A stretch of 64,000 nt of DNA. It comes from Thetidibacter halocola. GTDB lineage: Bacteria > Pseudomonadota > Alphaproteobacteria > Rhodobacterales > Rhodobacteraceae. Numbering within the stretch: position 1 is the first letter of the stretch; every line of letters starts with the position of its first letter. Location of the stretch: positions 186,001 to 250,000 of the forward strand of contig NZ_JAGTUU010000005.1 of the NCBI RefSeq assembly GCF_018224955.1, written 5' to 3'. The position numbers and the translations under genes are program-made. Of this stretch, positions 49,591-59,189 are shown piece after piece. The notes below the pieces were generated by a model that saw only the letters and a program-made list of their open reading frames with translations, made no database searches and was not told the DNA's origin.

Positions 49591-51074
49591 TGTCCGATCT
49601 GACGAAGATGAAGATCGCCGAGGCGCGTGATGCACTGCGCGCGGGCGACGTCACCAGCGTCGCGCTGACCGAGGCGTGCCTGTCGGCCATCGAGGGCGCC
49701 GGTGCGCTGAACGCCTTCGTGCACCACACGCCCGAGATCGCGCTGGATCAGGCCAGGGCCGCAGACGCCCGCATCAAGGCGGGCGATGCACCGGCGATGT
49801 GCGGTATCCCGCTGGGCATCAAGGACCTGTTCTGCACAAAGGGCGTGCCCAGCCAGGCGGCGTCGAACATCCTCAAGGGGTTCAAGCCGGAATACGAATC
49901 CACCGTGTCCCAGCAGCTCTTTGACGCGGGCGCGGTCATGCTGGGCAAGCTCAACATGGACGAGTTCGCCATGGGCTCGTCGAACGAGACTTCCTGCTAT
50001 GGCAACGCGGTGAACCCGTGGCGCGCCGGCAATGACGACACGGCGCTGACGCCGGGCGGATCGTCGGGCGGCTCGGCCGCCGCCGTGGCCGCGGACCTGT
50101 GCCTTGGCGCGACCGGCACCGATACCGGCGGATCGATCCGCCAACCGGCCGCCTTTGTCGGCATTACCGGGATCAAGCCGACCTACGGGCGCTGCTCGCG
50201 CTGGGGTATCGTGGCGTTTGCCTCGTCGCTGGACCAGGCCGGGCCGATGACCAAGGACGTGCGCGACGCGGCCATCATGTTGCAGGCGATGTGCGGGCAC
50301 GATCCGAAGGATTCGACCTCTGCCGACCTCGCGGTGCCGGATTTCGAGGGCATGTTGACCGGCGACATCCGTGGCAAGACCATCGGCATTCCGCGCGAGT
50401 ACCACATGGACGGCATGCCCGACGAGATCGAGGCGCTCTGGGGATCGGGTCGCCAGATGCTGCAGGATGCGGGGGCGAGGATCGTCGACATCTCCTTGCC
50501 GCATACGAAATACGCGCTGCCCGCCTATTACGTGATCGCGCCCGCCGAGGCGTCTTCGAACCTCGCACGCTATGACGGGGTGCGCTACGGCCACCGGGCG
50601 AAACTGGCGCAGGGTGACGGCATCACCGAGATGTATGAAAAGACCCGCGCCGAGGGTTTCGGCGCCGAGGTCAAGCGGCGCGTGATGGTCGGCACCTATG
50701 TTCTGTCGGCGGGTTTCTACGACGCCTATTACAACCGCGCGCGGAAGGTGCGGACCCTGATCAAGAAGGATTTCGAGGATGTGTTTGCGCAGGGGGTCGA
50801 TGCGATCCTGACGCCTGCCACGCCCTCGGCTGCCTTCCCGCTGGGGCAGGAAGTGTCCGATCCGGTGCAGATGTATCTCAACGACGTCTTCACCGTGACG
50901 GTGAACCTGGCCGGTCTGCCGGGCATCGCGGTGCCTGCCGGGGTCGATGGTCACGGCCTGCCGCTGGGCCTGCAACTGATCGGCCGGCCCTGGGAAGAAG
51001 GCGATCTGCTTAATACCGCCTACGCGCTGGAGCAGGCCGCGGGCTTTGTGGCCAAGCCTGCGAAATGGTGGTAA
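49590..51074 (+). CDS. gatA: Asp-tRNA(Asn)/Glu-tRNA(Gln) amidotransferase subunit A
   Basis: A 494-residue amidase-signature enzyme that releases ammonia from glutamine for the transamidation. The Ser-cisSer-Lys triad is complete: K78 in GIKDLF, S158 in [10 protein letters not shown] and S182 in [10 protein letters not shown]. The C-terminal [19 protein letters not shown] is typical. The ATG at 49590 overlaps the gatC stop; a GTG one codon earlier is an alternative. The gene is intact. Confidence 0.97.
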   Translation: MSDLTKMKIAEARDALRAGDVTSVALTEACLSAIEGAGALNAFVHHTPEIALDQARAADARIKAGDAPAMCGIPLGIKDLFCTKGVPSQAASNILKGFKPEYESTVSQQLFDAGAVMLGKLNMDEFAMGSSNETSCYGNAVNPWRAGNDDTALTPGGSSGGSAAAVAADLCLGATGTDTGGSIRQPAAFVGITGIKPTYGRCSRWGIVAFASSLDQAGPMTKDVRDAAIMLQAMCGHDPKDSTSADLAVPDFEGMLTGDIRGKTIGIPREYHMDGMPDEIEALWGSGRQMLQDAGARIVDISLPHTKYALPAYYVIAPAEASSNLARYDGVRYGHRAKLAQGDGITEMYEKTRAEGFGAEVKRRVMVGTYVLSAGFYDAYYNRARKVRTLIKKDFEDVFAQGVDAILTPATPSAAFPLGQEVSDPVQMYLNDVFTVTVNLAGLPGIAVPAGVDGHGLPLGLQLIGRPWEEGDLLNTAYALEQAAGFVAKPAKWW

Positions 51075-51123
51075 ACGCGGCCAGTTGACGGCCCGTGGGC
51101 CGATAGAAAAGGCAGGACGGACG

Positions 51124-51861
51124 ATGCGGTTTCTTCTTCTGGGTGTGGCTGGGATCGCCCTTCTGGGCTGTGCGCCCGGAGTGCCCGACAGCGCCGCCGG
51201 CGTGGTGGATCCCGGTCGTGGCGTCGGTTTCCAGAATTATGACGCCTATGCCGCCGCGCGTGACGCGCAACTGGCGGGCGGCGGCAGCGGTGTGACCACC
51301 GTTCCTGGCCCGATCGACGTGCAGGGACAGTCGCTGGATGCGGCGGATTCGCGGTCGCGGGTCGCGGCAGCGGCGGCAAATTCCGGCGTGCTGCCGCTGG
51401 ATGCCTCGCCCTCGAACCCGCCGCCTCAGGTGATCGACGGCCCGGCCCCGCAAGTCGTCAGCAATGCGGCCGGGATCTCTGCCGAGAACGATTTCGACGC
51501 GGTCTCGTCCGAGCGTGACATCCAGGCGGATGCCGCGCTGCTGGCGCGCAACCGGGCGCAATACACGGTTGTCCAGCCCACGGACCTGCCGACGCGGCCC
51601 GGAACCTCGGCGCCGAACATCGTGGAATATGCTCTGCGCACGACAAACCCGGTGGGCACACCGCTTTACAGCCGCTCGGCCTTTGCCTCGGAGAGCCGCT
51701 CGCAGCGGGCCTGCGCGGGCTATGCTTCGGCCGATCTCGCGCAGGAGGAATTTCTGGCGCTGGGCGGACCGGAGAAGGACCGCAAGGGGCTGGACCCGGA
51801 TGGCGACGGCTTTGCCTGCGGCTGGAACCCGGCACCGTTCCGGGCGGTGCGCGGCGGGTGA
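51124..51861 (+). CDS. lipoprotein with C-terminal Excalibur-like calcium-binding domain
   Basis: A 245-residue protein with a lipoprotein signal (MRFLLLGVAGIALLGC; the lipid cysteine is at 16). A long Ala/Gly/Pro-rich disordered region follows, then a C-terminal domain with CAGYASADLAQEEFLALGG and LDPDGDGFACGWNP. The DxDxDG loop between two cysteines is the mark of Excalibur domains, found in envelope proteins. It is probably outer-membrane or periplasm facing. A peptidoglycan amidase gene follows eight bases later, which supports a cell-wall role by association. Confidence 0.82.
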   Translation: MRFLLLGVAGIALLGCAPGVPDSAAGVVDPGRGVGFQNYDAYAAARDAQLAGGGSGVTTVPGPIDVQGQSLDAADSRSRVAAAAANSGVLPLDASPSNPPPQVIDGPAPQVVSNAAGISAENDFDAVSSERDIQADAALLARNRAQYTVVQPTDLPTRPGTSAPNIVEYALRTTNPVGTPLYSRSAFASESRSQRACAGYASADLAQEEFLALGGPEKDRKGLDPDGDGFACGWNPAPFRAVRGG

Positions 51862-51868
51862 TCCCGGC

Positions 51869-52558
51869 TTGATCGGCCAGGACGGCGCGATCCACTGGCC
51901 CTCGACGAATTGCGGGCCGCGGCGCGAAGGCGCCCGGCCCGACATGATCCTTCTTCATTACACCGCGATGCAGGGTGCCGAGGCGGCGCGAGACTGGCTG
52001 TGCGACCCGCAGGCCGAGGTCTCGGCGCATTACGTGGTCGGCCGCGACGGCACGCTGTGGCAGCTGGTCTGCGAGGATCTACGCGCCTGGCATGCGGGTG
52101 CGGGCGGCTGGGGCGCCCTGCGCGACGTGAACTCGCGCTCGATCGGGATCGAGATCGCCAATGACGGGTACCAACCTTTTCCCGAGCCGCAGATGCGGGC
52201 CGTCGAGGCGCTGGTCGCGGGCATCATGGCGCGCTGGGGTGTGCCGCCAGAGCGCGTTCTGGGCCATTCCGACACCGCGCCGGGGCGCAAGATCGATCCG
52301 GGGCGGCGGTTCGACTGGCGCAGGCTGGCGCGACAGGGGCTGTCGATCTGGCCCGATGCACGGCCGGGCGGGGATTTCTGGCGCGATGCACGACGTTTCG
52401 GTTATCTGTGGGAGCCGGGTGGAGAAGAGGCGGTGCTGGCCGCCTTTCGGCTGCGGTTCCGGCCCGGCGCCGAGGGGCCGCTGTCCCAGCGGGATGCGGC
52501 GATCATGGCCGACCTGTCGGAACGCTGGCCGGTGCTGGGCGCGGATGAGAGCGTCTGA
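51869..52558 (+). CDS. N-acetylmuramoyl-L-alanine amidase (AmpD/AmiD-type)
   Basis: A 229-residue zinc amidase of the Amidase_2 family that cuts the MurNAc-L-Ala bond in peptidoglycan or its turnover fragments. Key blocks are WPSTNCGPRREGARPDMILL, then HYTAM with the first zinc histidine, VSAHYVVGRDGTLWQLV, and VLGHSDTAPGRKIDPG with the second histidine and the aspartate. No signal peptide is visible, so it is probably cytosolic recycling AmpD-like. No ATG precedes the conserved start, so a TTG at 51869 eight bases after the lipoprotein stop is the likely initiation codon. This implies coupling and modest translation. Confidence 0.82.
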   Translation: MIGQDGAIHWPSTNCGPRREGARPDMILLHYTAMQGAEAARDWLCDPQAEVSAHYVVGRDGTLWQLVCEDLRAWHAGAGGWGALRDVNSRSIGIEIANDGYQPFPEPQMRAVEALVAGIMARWGVPPERVLGHSDTAPGRKIDPGRRFDWRRLARQGLSIWPDARPGGDFWRDARRFGYLWEPGGEEAVLAAFRLRFRPGAEGPLSQRDAAIMADLSERWPVLGADESV

Positions 52559-52565
52559 GCGTCTC

Positions 52566-52617
52566 GGCCGCCGTGCGCCTGACGGCGGCCTGACCGGAGT
52601 TCGCCCGGCAAGATGAA
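52566..52617 (-). repeat. dispersed palindromic element, copy 6 (minus orientation)
   Basis: On the minus strand the header TTCATCTTGCC is followed by ACTCCGG (52617-52594) and an 8-bp perfect stem GGCCGCCG (52566-52573 on the plus strand) with CGGCGGCC (52583-52590) around 9 nt. The G-rich second hairpin of copies 1-4 is missing. It lies between the convergent amidase and pccR ends. Confidence 0.65.
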
Positions 52618-52626
52618 GCAGGGGCG

Positions 52627-54027
52627 TCATTCCAGCCGGTAGGGCAGCACCTCGCGCCGGTCGGCCTCGACCATCAGCCGCTTTTCCAGCGGCGGGACGG
52701 ATCGCTGGTGGCAGCCGATGCGCTCGCAGATCCGGCAGGAAATGCCGATCGGCTCGAAGGCGCCGTCGCGGCCCAGGTCCAGCCCGTCGGCATAGACCAG
52801 CGCGCCCGCGTGGCGCACCTCGCAGCCCAGCGCAAAGGCATAGCGCCGCACCGGCGCGCCGAAATGGCCGCCGGTCTTGCTGACGTCGCGGGCGAGGCTG
52901 ATGTAGCGCACGCCATCCGGCGTCTCGGCCAGTTGGCGCAGGAACTGGCCTGGCGTCTCGAAGGCGCGGTGCACGTTCCACAGCGGGCAGGCGCCGCCGA
53001 AGCGGGCGAATTGCAGCCGCGTGGCCGAATGCCGCTTGGTGATCGTGCCGGCCTGGTCGACGCGGACGAAGAAGAAGGGAATGCCCTTTGCCCCGGGCCG
53101 TTGCAGCGTGGACAGGCGATGCGCCACCTGCTCGATCGAGGCGCCGAAGCGGGCGGCGAGGATTTCCAGATCGTGCCGCGTCTCCTGCGCGGCGGCAAGG
53201 AAGGCGCGGTAGGGCATGATCGCGGCGCCGGCGAAGTAGTTGGCAAGCCCCAGCTTGGCGATGGCGCGGGCCTCGTCCGATTGAAAGCGGGCAAGGTCCA
53301 GCGTCGCCTCCAGCAGCTGCGCTTGTTGCAGCAGCGCCAGTTGCACCAGCAGTTGAAAGGTCTGGGTGGCGGGCGGTGCCAGGCTGGACAGCACCAGGTC
53401 GCGCCGTTCGGGGTCGTAGACGCGCAGCGGTGCTGCCTGGCTCAGCCGCACCGTGATGCCGTCGCGGCTGAGCCGCGCGATGGCCGCCGCGCGCACGTCG
53501 CCTGCGCTGTCCAGCTGCCCGCCCACCTGTTCGGCGGCGCGGTCCACCGCGTCGATGTAGTTGTCACAATAGTGGAAGAAGTCCCGCACCTCTTCCCAGG
53601 GGCTGGGTTGCAGCTGCGAGCCTTCGCGGCCCAGCGCTTCGTCCAGGCTGGCGAGGCGCTCATGGGTCTGGCGATAGGCGCGGTGCAGTTCGAGGAAGGC
53701 GCGCGCCAGCGACGGCGCGTTCGAGGCGGTCAGCCGCAGGTCGGCAAGCGAGGGCTGCGCCTCGCCAAAGACCGGGTCGGCCAATGCCTCTCGCATGTCG
53801 GTGACAAGGCGTTCGCTGTCGCCCTGGCCCAGTTCGGTGACATCGAATCCGAATTCCTGCGCCAGCGCCAGCACCACCGTGGTCGAGACCGGGCGGTTGT
53901 TGTTCTCCATCTGGTTCAGGTAGGGCAACGAGACGCCCAGCTTTGACGCGAAATCCTTTTGCGTCAGGCCCAGCCGCGTGCGCAAGTCGCGCAGCTTGGC
54001 CCCGGCATAGAGTTTCTGGACGGGCAT
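52627..54027 (-). CDS. pccR: short-chain fatty acyl-CoA regulator PccR
   Basis: A 466-residue ScfR-family transcription factor. Residues about 7-62 are an XRE-type HTH (LRDLRTRLGLTQKDFASKLG, SLPYLNQMENNNRPVS). The middle is a long helical acyl-CoA-sensing region. The C-terminal domain has the cysteine cluster CRICERIGCHQRS. PccR in Rhodobacter sphaeroides controls pccB in response to propionyl-CoA. Here the gene lies beside an MFS gene, with pccB just beyond it, and TTTGCAA boxes sit before both pccR and pccB, so the identity is well supported. The ATG at 54027 gives a start 13 residues before the HTH. Confidence 0.92.
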   Translation of the reverse strand: MPVQKLYAGAKLRDLRTRLGLTQKDFASKLGVSLPYLNQMENNNRPVSTTVVLALAQEFGFDVTELGQGDSERLVTDMREALADPVFGEAQPSLADLRLTASNAPSLARAFLELHRAYRQTHERLASLDEALGREGSQLQPSPWEEVRDFFHYCDNYIDAVDRAAEQVGGQLDSAGDVRAAAIARLSRDGITVRLSQAAPLRVYDPERRDLVLSSLAPPATQTFQLLVQLALLQQAQLLEATLDLARFQSDEARAIAKLGLANYFAGAAIMPYRAFLAAAQETRHDLEILAARFGASIEQVAHRLSTLQRPGAKGIPFFFVRVDQAGTITKRHSATRLQFARFGGACPLWNVHRAFETPGQFLRQLAETPDGVRYISLARDVSKTGGHFGAPVRRYAFALGCEVRHAGALVYADGLDLGRDGAFEPIGISCRICERIGCHQRSVPPLEKRLMVEADRREVLPYRLE

Positions 54028-54035
54028 GGCGCACC

Positions 54036-54064
54036 TTTGCAATCTGTTGCTTGCAGTTTTGCAA
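54036..54064 (-). promoter_or_regulatory. PccR-type boxes upstream of pccR
   Basis: TTTGCAA (54036-54042) and TTTTGCAA (54057-54064) flank TTGCTTGCAG in the 43-nt gap between the MFS stop and the pccR start. They match the half-site of the published R. sphaeroides PccR operator (TTTGCAAA repeated). Autoregulation is inferred. Confidence 0.6.
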
Positions 54065-54070
54065 CAGGGC

Positions 54071-55297
54071 TCAGGGAGCGTCCACCCCCAGAAGCTGCCG
54101 TTCGCGCCGGATCACGAACAGGATCGCTAAAACCGCCGCCGCCGAGGTGGCGAACATCAGGAACAGCAGGGGCCAGGCGCCAGTGCCCGGCTTCAGCAGC
54201 GTGCCCGCCAGCGCCGACAGCGCCGCGCCGCCGCCGATCATGATCGCGCCCCCCAGCCCCGAGGCCGTGCCGGCAAGGCGCGGGCGCACCGAGAGCATAC
54301 CCGCCGTGGCGTTGGGGATCGTCATGCCATTGCCGAGGCCGACAAAGCACATGAAGCCGAAGAAGGTCACTGGAGAGTCGTATCCGGCGGCAAAGACCAG
54401 GATCGAGGCACCGATGCCCAGCGTCAGCAGCACGCTGCCGACCAGCACCATGCGGTTTACGCCGACCCGGACCGAGAACTTGCCCGAGATGAAATTGCCC
54501 AGGAAATAGCCCACCGCGGGCGCCCCGAAATAGAGGCCCAGTTGCGCAGGCTCGAGGCCGAAGACCTGCGATCCCACGAAAGGCGCGCCGCCCAGGTAGG
54601 AAAAGAACGCGCCCGAGGCAAAGGCGCATGCCAGCGCATATCCCCAGAACCGCTGCGATTTCAGCAGCTCGGGATACTCGCGGAACTGTCGGCCAAGGCT
54701 GAGGCCCGATTTCTGCGCCGTCTCGCCCAGGTCATACCAGACCAGGAAGAACAGCAGCACGCCCAGAAGGAACAGCAGCCAGAAATTCGCCTGCCAGCCA
54801 AAGACCTCGTCCAGCAGACCGCCAATGGCCGGGCCAATCATCGGCACCACCGACATGCCCATGGTGACATAGCCGATCATCGACGCGGCCTGGTCACCCG
54901 GCACCATGTCGCGCACCACCGCGCGACTGAGCACCATGGCGGTGACGATCACCGCCTGGCTCATGCGGAAGGCGAGAAAAATCCACACGTCGGTCGCCAG
55001 CACGCAGCCCAGCGTGGCGAAACAGAACAGCGTGATGCCGATCAGGATCACGGGGCGGCGCCCCAGCTTGTCCGAGAGCGGTCCGATCAGGATCTGGAGC
55101 ACCGCGTTGACCGCCAGGTAGACCGCCACCGACAGCTGCATCAGCCGGTACTCGGTGTCGAAGAACTCGGTCATCTGCGGCAGGGATGGCAGAAAGATGT
55201 TCATCGCCAGCGCGGATAGGCCGGCCATGAGCACGAGTGTGACAATATGTGGCGGGGTTCTGCGGTCGAGGAACCGCACGGGTCGCGCGTCTTGCAT
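54071..55297 (-). CDS. Bcr/CflA-type MFS multidrug efflux transporter
   Basis: A 408-residue major facilitator protein with 12 predicted membrane segments. The MFS motif A appears as GPLSDKLGRRPVILIG between segments two and three. AMNIFLPSLPQM in segment one and SRAVVRDM near segment four are typical of the Bcr/CflA drug-proton antiporter group. The ATG at 55297 was chosen over an upstream one because the earlier codons overlap the pccB operator boxes. It is divergent from pccB and precedes pccR in the same direction. Whether PccR affects it is unknown, but it shares the control region. Confidence 0.9.
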   Translation of the reverse strand: MQDARPVRFLDRRTPPHIVTLVLMAGLSALAMNIFLPSLPQMTEFFDTEYRLMQLSVAVYLAVNAVLQILIGPLSDKLGRRPVILIGITLFCFATLGCVLATDVWIFLAFRMSQAVIVTAMVLSRAVVRDMVPGDQAASMIGYVTMGMSVVPMIGPAIGGLLDEVFGWQANFWLLFLLGVLLFFLVWYDLGETAQKSGLSLGRQFREYPELLKSQRFWGYALACAFASGAFFSYLGGAPFVGSQVFGLEPAQLGLYFGAPAVGYFLGNFISGKFSVRVGVNRMVLVGSVLLTLGIGASILVFAAGYDSPVTFFGFMCFVGLGNGMTIPNATAGMLSVRPRLAGTASGLGGAIMIGGGAALSALAGTLLKPGTGAWPLLFLMFATSAAAVLAILFVIRRERQLLGVDAP

Positions 55298-55359
55298 GGC
55301 TATGGGGTAGGGCGCGGCCGGGCTCTTGTCCAGCAGCGGCCTTGAAAAAGAGGGGAAAC

Positions 55360-55411
55360 TTGCGAATTTGCAGTTTTCTGAACCACTGTTTTTCACTATT
55401 TGCAAATTTGC
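55360..55411 (+). promoter_or_regulatory. PccR-type operator boxes upstream of pccB
   Basis: Two TTGC-rich sites in the MFS-pccB divergent region: TTGCGAATTTGCA (55360-55372) and TTTGCAAATTTGC (55399-55411). The second contains an exact TTTGCAAA. Their centres are 39 bp apart, and they end 11 bp before the pccB -35 box. This fits control by the adjacent PccR. Confidence 0.65.
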
Positions 55412-55421
55412 CGAAATTCCC

Positions 55422-55449
55422 TTGAGACGCCGCGCGCGCCCTGTATCTT
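55422..55449 (+). promoter_or_regulatory. candidate pccB promoter
   Basis: TTGAGA (55422-55427) and TATCTT (55444-55449) are 16 nt apart, with the pccB ATG 25 nt beyond. It lies directly downstream of the PccR boxes. Confidence 0.5.
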
Positions 55450-55473
55450 CGCGCCAAAGGGAAGGGACGGACC

Positions 55474-57006
<1,533 letters not shown>

Positions 57007-57017
57007 ACGAGAGGGGC

Positions 57018-57033
57018 GGGGCGCCTGCGCCCC
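57018..57033 (+). terminator. short GC hairpin after pccB
   Basis: GGGGCGC (57018-57024) pairs with GCGCCCC (57027-57033) with a 2-nt spacer. It has no T-run and lies 18 nt before the next start codon, so it may be a stabiliser or a partial terminator only. Confidence 0.3.
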
Positions 57034-57050
57034 GTCAGTTGGGGGACCGG

Positions 57051-57419
57051 ATGGCAGAGCTGCGAAAGACGCGCCGCAACGGCTGGCATGTCGTCCGCGA
57101 GGGCGACCGCACGGTGCTGGCACGGCACTGGCCGCCGCGCTTCGACGTGGCCGCCGAAAGCCGCTTTCCTCCCGCCCGTCCGGGGCGGCTGGCGCACCAG
57201 ATCCGGCAGGATCTGTGGCGAGAATTGCAGGGCTTGCGCGGCTTTTCTCCGGTGATACAAATTGACGCCGACGAGCGGGGCCTGACGGTCACGGCAGGAG
57301 GGCGGCTCGAGGCCGCAAGCCTGCCGCACGATCTGGCCCGCGCCCGCATCGCCGCGCTGCTCGAGTGCCCCAGGCACCGGGCGCGCTGGCTGGCCTGGGC
57401 TCAGGAGCGCACGACATGA
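57051..57419 (+). CDS. hypothetical protein
   Basis: A 122-residue soluble basic protein beginning LRKTRRNGWHVVREGDRTVL. It has conserved-looking segments RPGRLAHQIRQDLWRELQGL and LPHDLARARIAALLECPRHR (about 92-111). I do not recognise a family name, but the even spacing of charged and hydrophobic residues argues that it is expressed. It begins 44 nt after pccB and overlaps the next gene by four bases (ATGA), so it probably belongs to the pccB transcript. Confidence 0.7.
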   Translation: MAELRKTRRNGWHVVREGDRTVLARHWPPRFDVAAESRFPPARPGRLAHQIRQDLWRELQGLRGFSPVIQIDADERGLTVTAGGRLEAASLPHDLARARIAALLECPRHRARWLAWAQERTT

Positions 57420-57895
57420 CCGCGCTTCGGTCCATCGCGCGGGCCGCATCGGCCCTGCGCCGCGCAACCCCGGCGGGAGGAGCCGCGCAAGCGGGCCGGG
57501 GTTGCGTGAGGGCCGTCCTGGCCCTGGGGCTCTGGACCTCCGTTTCTGCCGCCGATACCGGGTTCGGCGTGCCCGTGCCGCTTGACTCGGGCCTTGACGT
57601 AACGTTTCACGACGTGATCCGGGACGTCGCGGGCGATGGCCTGACCTACCGTTTCCGCTTTGTGGTGCCGGGGATCGGCGATGTGCTGGACTATGCCGAC
57701 GTGGTCGAGGATATCGACTGGCTGTGCAACGAATTCGCGCTACCGCGCGTGCCGCAACCCGGGCCGCAACCCAACCGCATCGTCATCAGCATGATGTCCG
57801 AACCCACCGAATTCGGTGTCGCGAACCCCGATGTCACGCAATTCTTCGAGAGTTTCAGCATCCAGAACGGTCTCTGCATCTGGGAGGCTTTCTGA
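57416..57895 (+). CDS. DUF6497-like secreted protein
   Basis: A 159-residue protein with an N-terminal export signal (hydrophobic core at about 32-44, ending SVSAADT). The mature domain contains VTFHDVIRDVAGDGLTYRFR, VVEDIDWLCNEFALPR and GLCIWEAF. The two cysteines probably form a disulfide. The pattern matches what I know as DUF6497, a small periplasmic family of Rhodobacterales; function is unknown. It is coupled to the preceding gene by an ATGA overlap. Confidence 0.72.
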   Translation: MTALRSIARAASALRRATPAGGAAQAGRGCVRAVLALGLWTSVSAADTGFGVPVPLDSGLDVTFHDVIRDVAGDGLTYRFRFVVPGIGDVLDYADVVEDIDWLCNEFALPRVPQPGPQPNRIVISMMSEPTEFGVANPDVTQFFESFSIQNGLCIWEAF

Positions 57896-58109
57896 TGAAT
57901 CCACAATATCTTGCGGCGCAAGGCTCATGTGGGTGGCGTTCTGAGGCTTTCCCGTCACAGGGCGCAGGCTCTGCCGCGTCCTCGTATCTTTTCCGCTCTG
58001 TCGGGACTATCCTCTGGGCTGATTGCGGCAACGCGATCGCAAAAGCGAAACTGGAACGGACGGGGCGTCCTTGCCCTACCGCTTCCGCGATTGAGGACAG
58101 GAGACAGAG

Positions 58110-58253
58110 ATGTCGAAGAGCATCAAGCTTCTTGCCATGCTTGGCCTTGTCGCAGGCGTCGCCGCCTGTGCGCAGCCCAAGGAAGAAGAGTTTATCGTTA
58201 TCGACCCCGAGCCGATCAGCGCCGAACCCGTCTACACCGGCAAGTACAAGTAA
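58110..58253 (+). CDS. small lipoprotein (47 residues)
   Basis: A 47-residue gene, shorter than usual gene-finder cut-offs. It begins MSKSIKLLAMLGLVAGVAAC, and this lipobox puts the lipid cysteine at residue 20. The mature tail is acidic, with EEEFIVIDPEPISAEP and ending YTGKYK. A GACAGGAGACAG Shine-Dalgarno precedes the ATG at 58110, and a textbook intrinsic terminator follows seven bases after the stop. Both support a real, separately transcribed gene. Similar small lipoproteins occur across Rhodobacterales; no function is known. Confidence 0.8.
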   Translation: MSKSIKLLAMLGLVAGVAACAQPKEEEFIVIDPEPISAEPVYTGKYK

Positions 58254-58259
58254 AAGACC

Positions 58260-58288
58260 GGGACGGGCGCAGGCGCCCGTCCCGTTTT
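58260..58288 (+). terminator. strong intrinsic terminator of the small lipoprotein gene
   Basis: GGGACGGGCGC (58260-58270) pairs perfectly over 11 bp with GCGCCCGTCCC (58273-58283), followed by GTTTT. The nominal 2-nt loop will open by one or two pairs. Confidence 0.85.
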
Positions 58289-58433
58289 CCACGCGTCGGA
58301 TCGGACGGCGCGCGGCGCTGCTGTCCCGGTTTGATCCGGATCAACGCGGCACTCCTGTTCCCCGCTATCATGAACTCGTCGGCGATCAATCGATCCGCCG
58401 CTTGCATGCACGATACATACGGGGGATTACTTC

Positions 58434-58766
58434 ATGCATTCGCGTCTCGCTGTTCTGGGCGGCCTCGCCCTTGCCGCACTCGCCGGCTGCTCGCAGCCCG
58501 ATCCGGTCATCACGGTCGAGCCCATGTCCGACAAGTTCGGCAACCTGTTCTGCCCCGATGGATACGTCCTTCAGGTCAACCAGTGCGTCCTGCCCACCAC
58601 GCCCGGCCAACCGGTCTATCGGAACGGCGGCCAAGGTGGCACGGGCACCGGCACCCAGCCGGGCACGACTCCGGGCACCCAGCCGGGCGGCAACCAGAAC
58701 CAGAACACGAATCAGAACACAAACCAGAACCAGAACAACAATCAGAACCAGTCCGGCCAGGTGTGA
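58434..58766 (+). CDS. lipoprotein with Asn/Gln-rich repetitive tail
   Basis: A 110-residue protein. The signal and lipobox end LAALAGCSQPDP, so the lipid cysteine is at 19. A short domain with two cysteines (FGNLFCPDGYVLQVNQCVLP) follows. After a Gly/Thr/Pro stretch the last 28 residues are almost only Asn and Gln with a few Thr (QNQNTNQNTNQNQNNNQNQ). Such tails are flexible and sometimes prion-like. At DNA level the tract is made of short AAC/CAG/AAT repeats that could change length by slippage. It lies 180 nt after the previous terminator. Function is unknown. Confidence 0.78.
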   Translation: MHSRLAVLGGLALAALAGCSQPDPVITVEPMSDKFGNLFCPDGYVLQVNQCVLPTTPGQPVYRNGGQGGTGTGTQPGTTPGTQPGGNQNQNTNQNTNQNQNNNQNQSGQV

Positions 58767-58826
58767 TACCGCGCTGCGCGGTGCCGTGACAGGCCCCGTC
58801 CTCCGGACCGGTTCGGGGGGCAAGGC

Positions 58827-59189
58827 ATGATCAAGCACCGCGGCTTTCCCGGCCGTCTGTCGGGAACGGATTTCCAGTTCATCATCCGTCGCGCCAATCC
58901 CAAGGGCGCGACGGAACTGGTCCGGCGCGAACGCTATCGCGACCGGCGCCCGGCTGACCGCCGGGCCGACGCGGCCTTCATGGCGGCGCTTTGGGCGCAT
59001 TTCGGCGACGAGCCATTCGAGCGCGGCAATCTCGATGCCGGGCGGCTTAGCTGGCTGTTCGGGCGCGAGGTGTTGCCCCATGACGATCCGTTCGACCCGA
59101 CATCATACGAGGCAAGACTGGTCATAGACGAGACCGCCGCCCGCGCCGCCTTTCCCGAGGCCTTTGACGAGGCGGAGGATTGGGCGTGA
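58827..59189 (+). CDS. hypothetical protein
   Basis: A 120-residue soluble protein with a basic first half (DFQFIIRRANPKGATELVRR, ERYRDRRPADRRAD) and an acidic second half ending in AFPEAFDEAEDWA. It is helical with no membrane segment. I do not recognise a family. It starts at an ATG 60 nt after the Asn/Gln-rich lipoprotein gene and may share its transcript, which would end at the terminator at 59343. Confidence 0.65.
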   Translation: MIKHRGFPGRLSGTDFQFIIRRANPKGATELVRRERYRDRRPADRRADAAFMAALWAHFGDEPFERGNLDAGRLSWLFGREVLPHDDPFDPTSYEARLVIDETAARAAFPEAFDEAEDWA

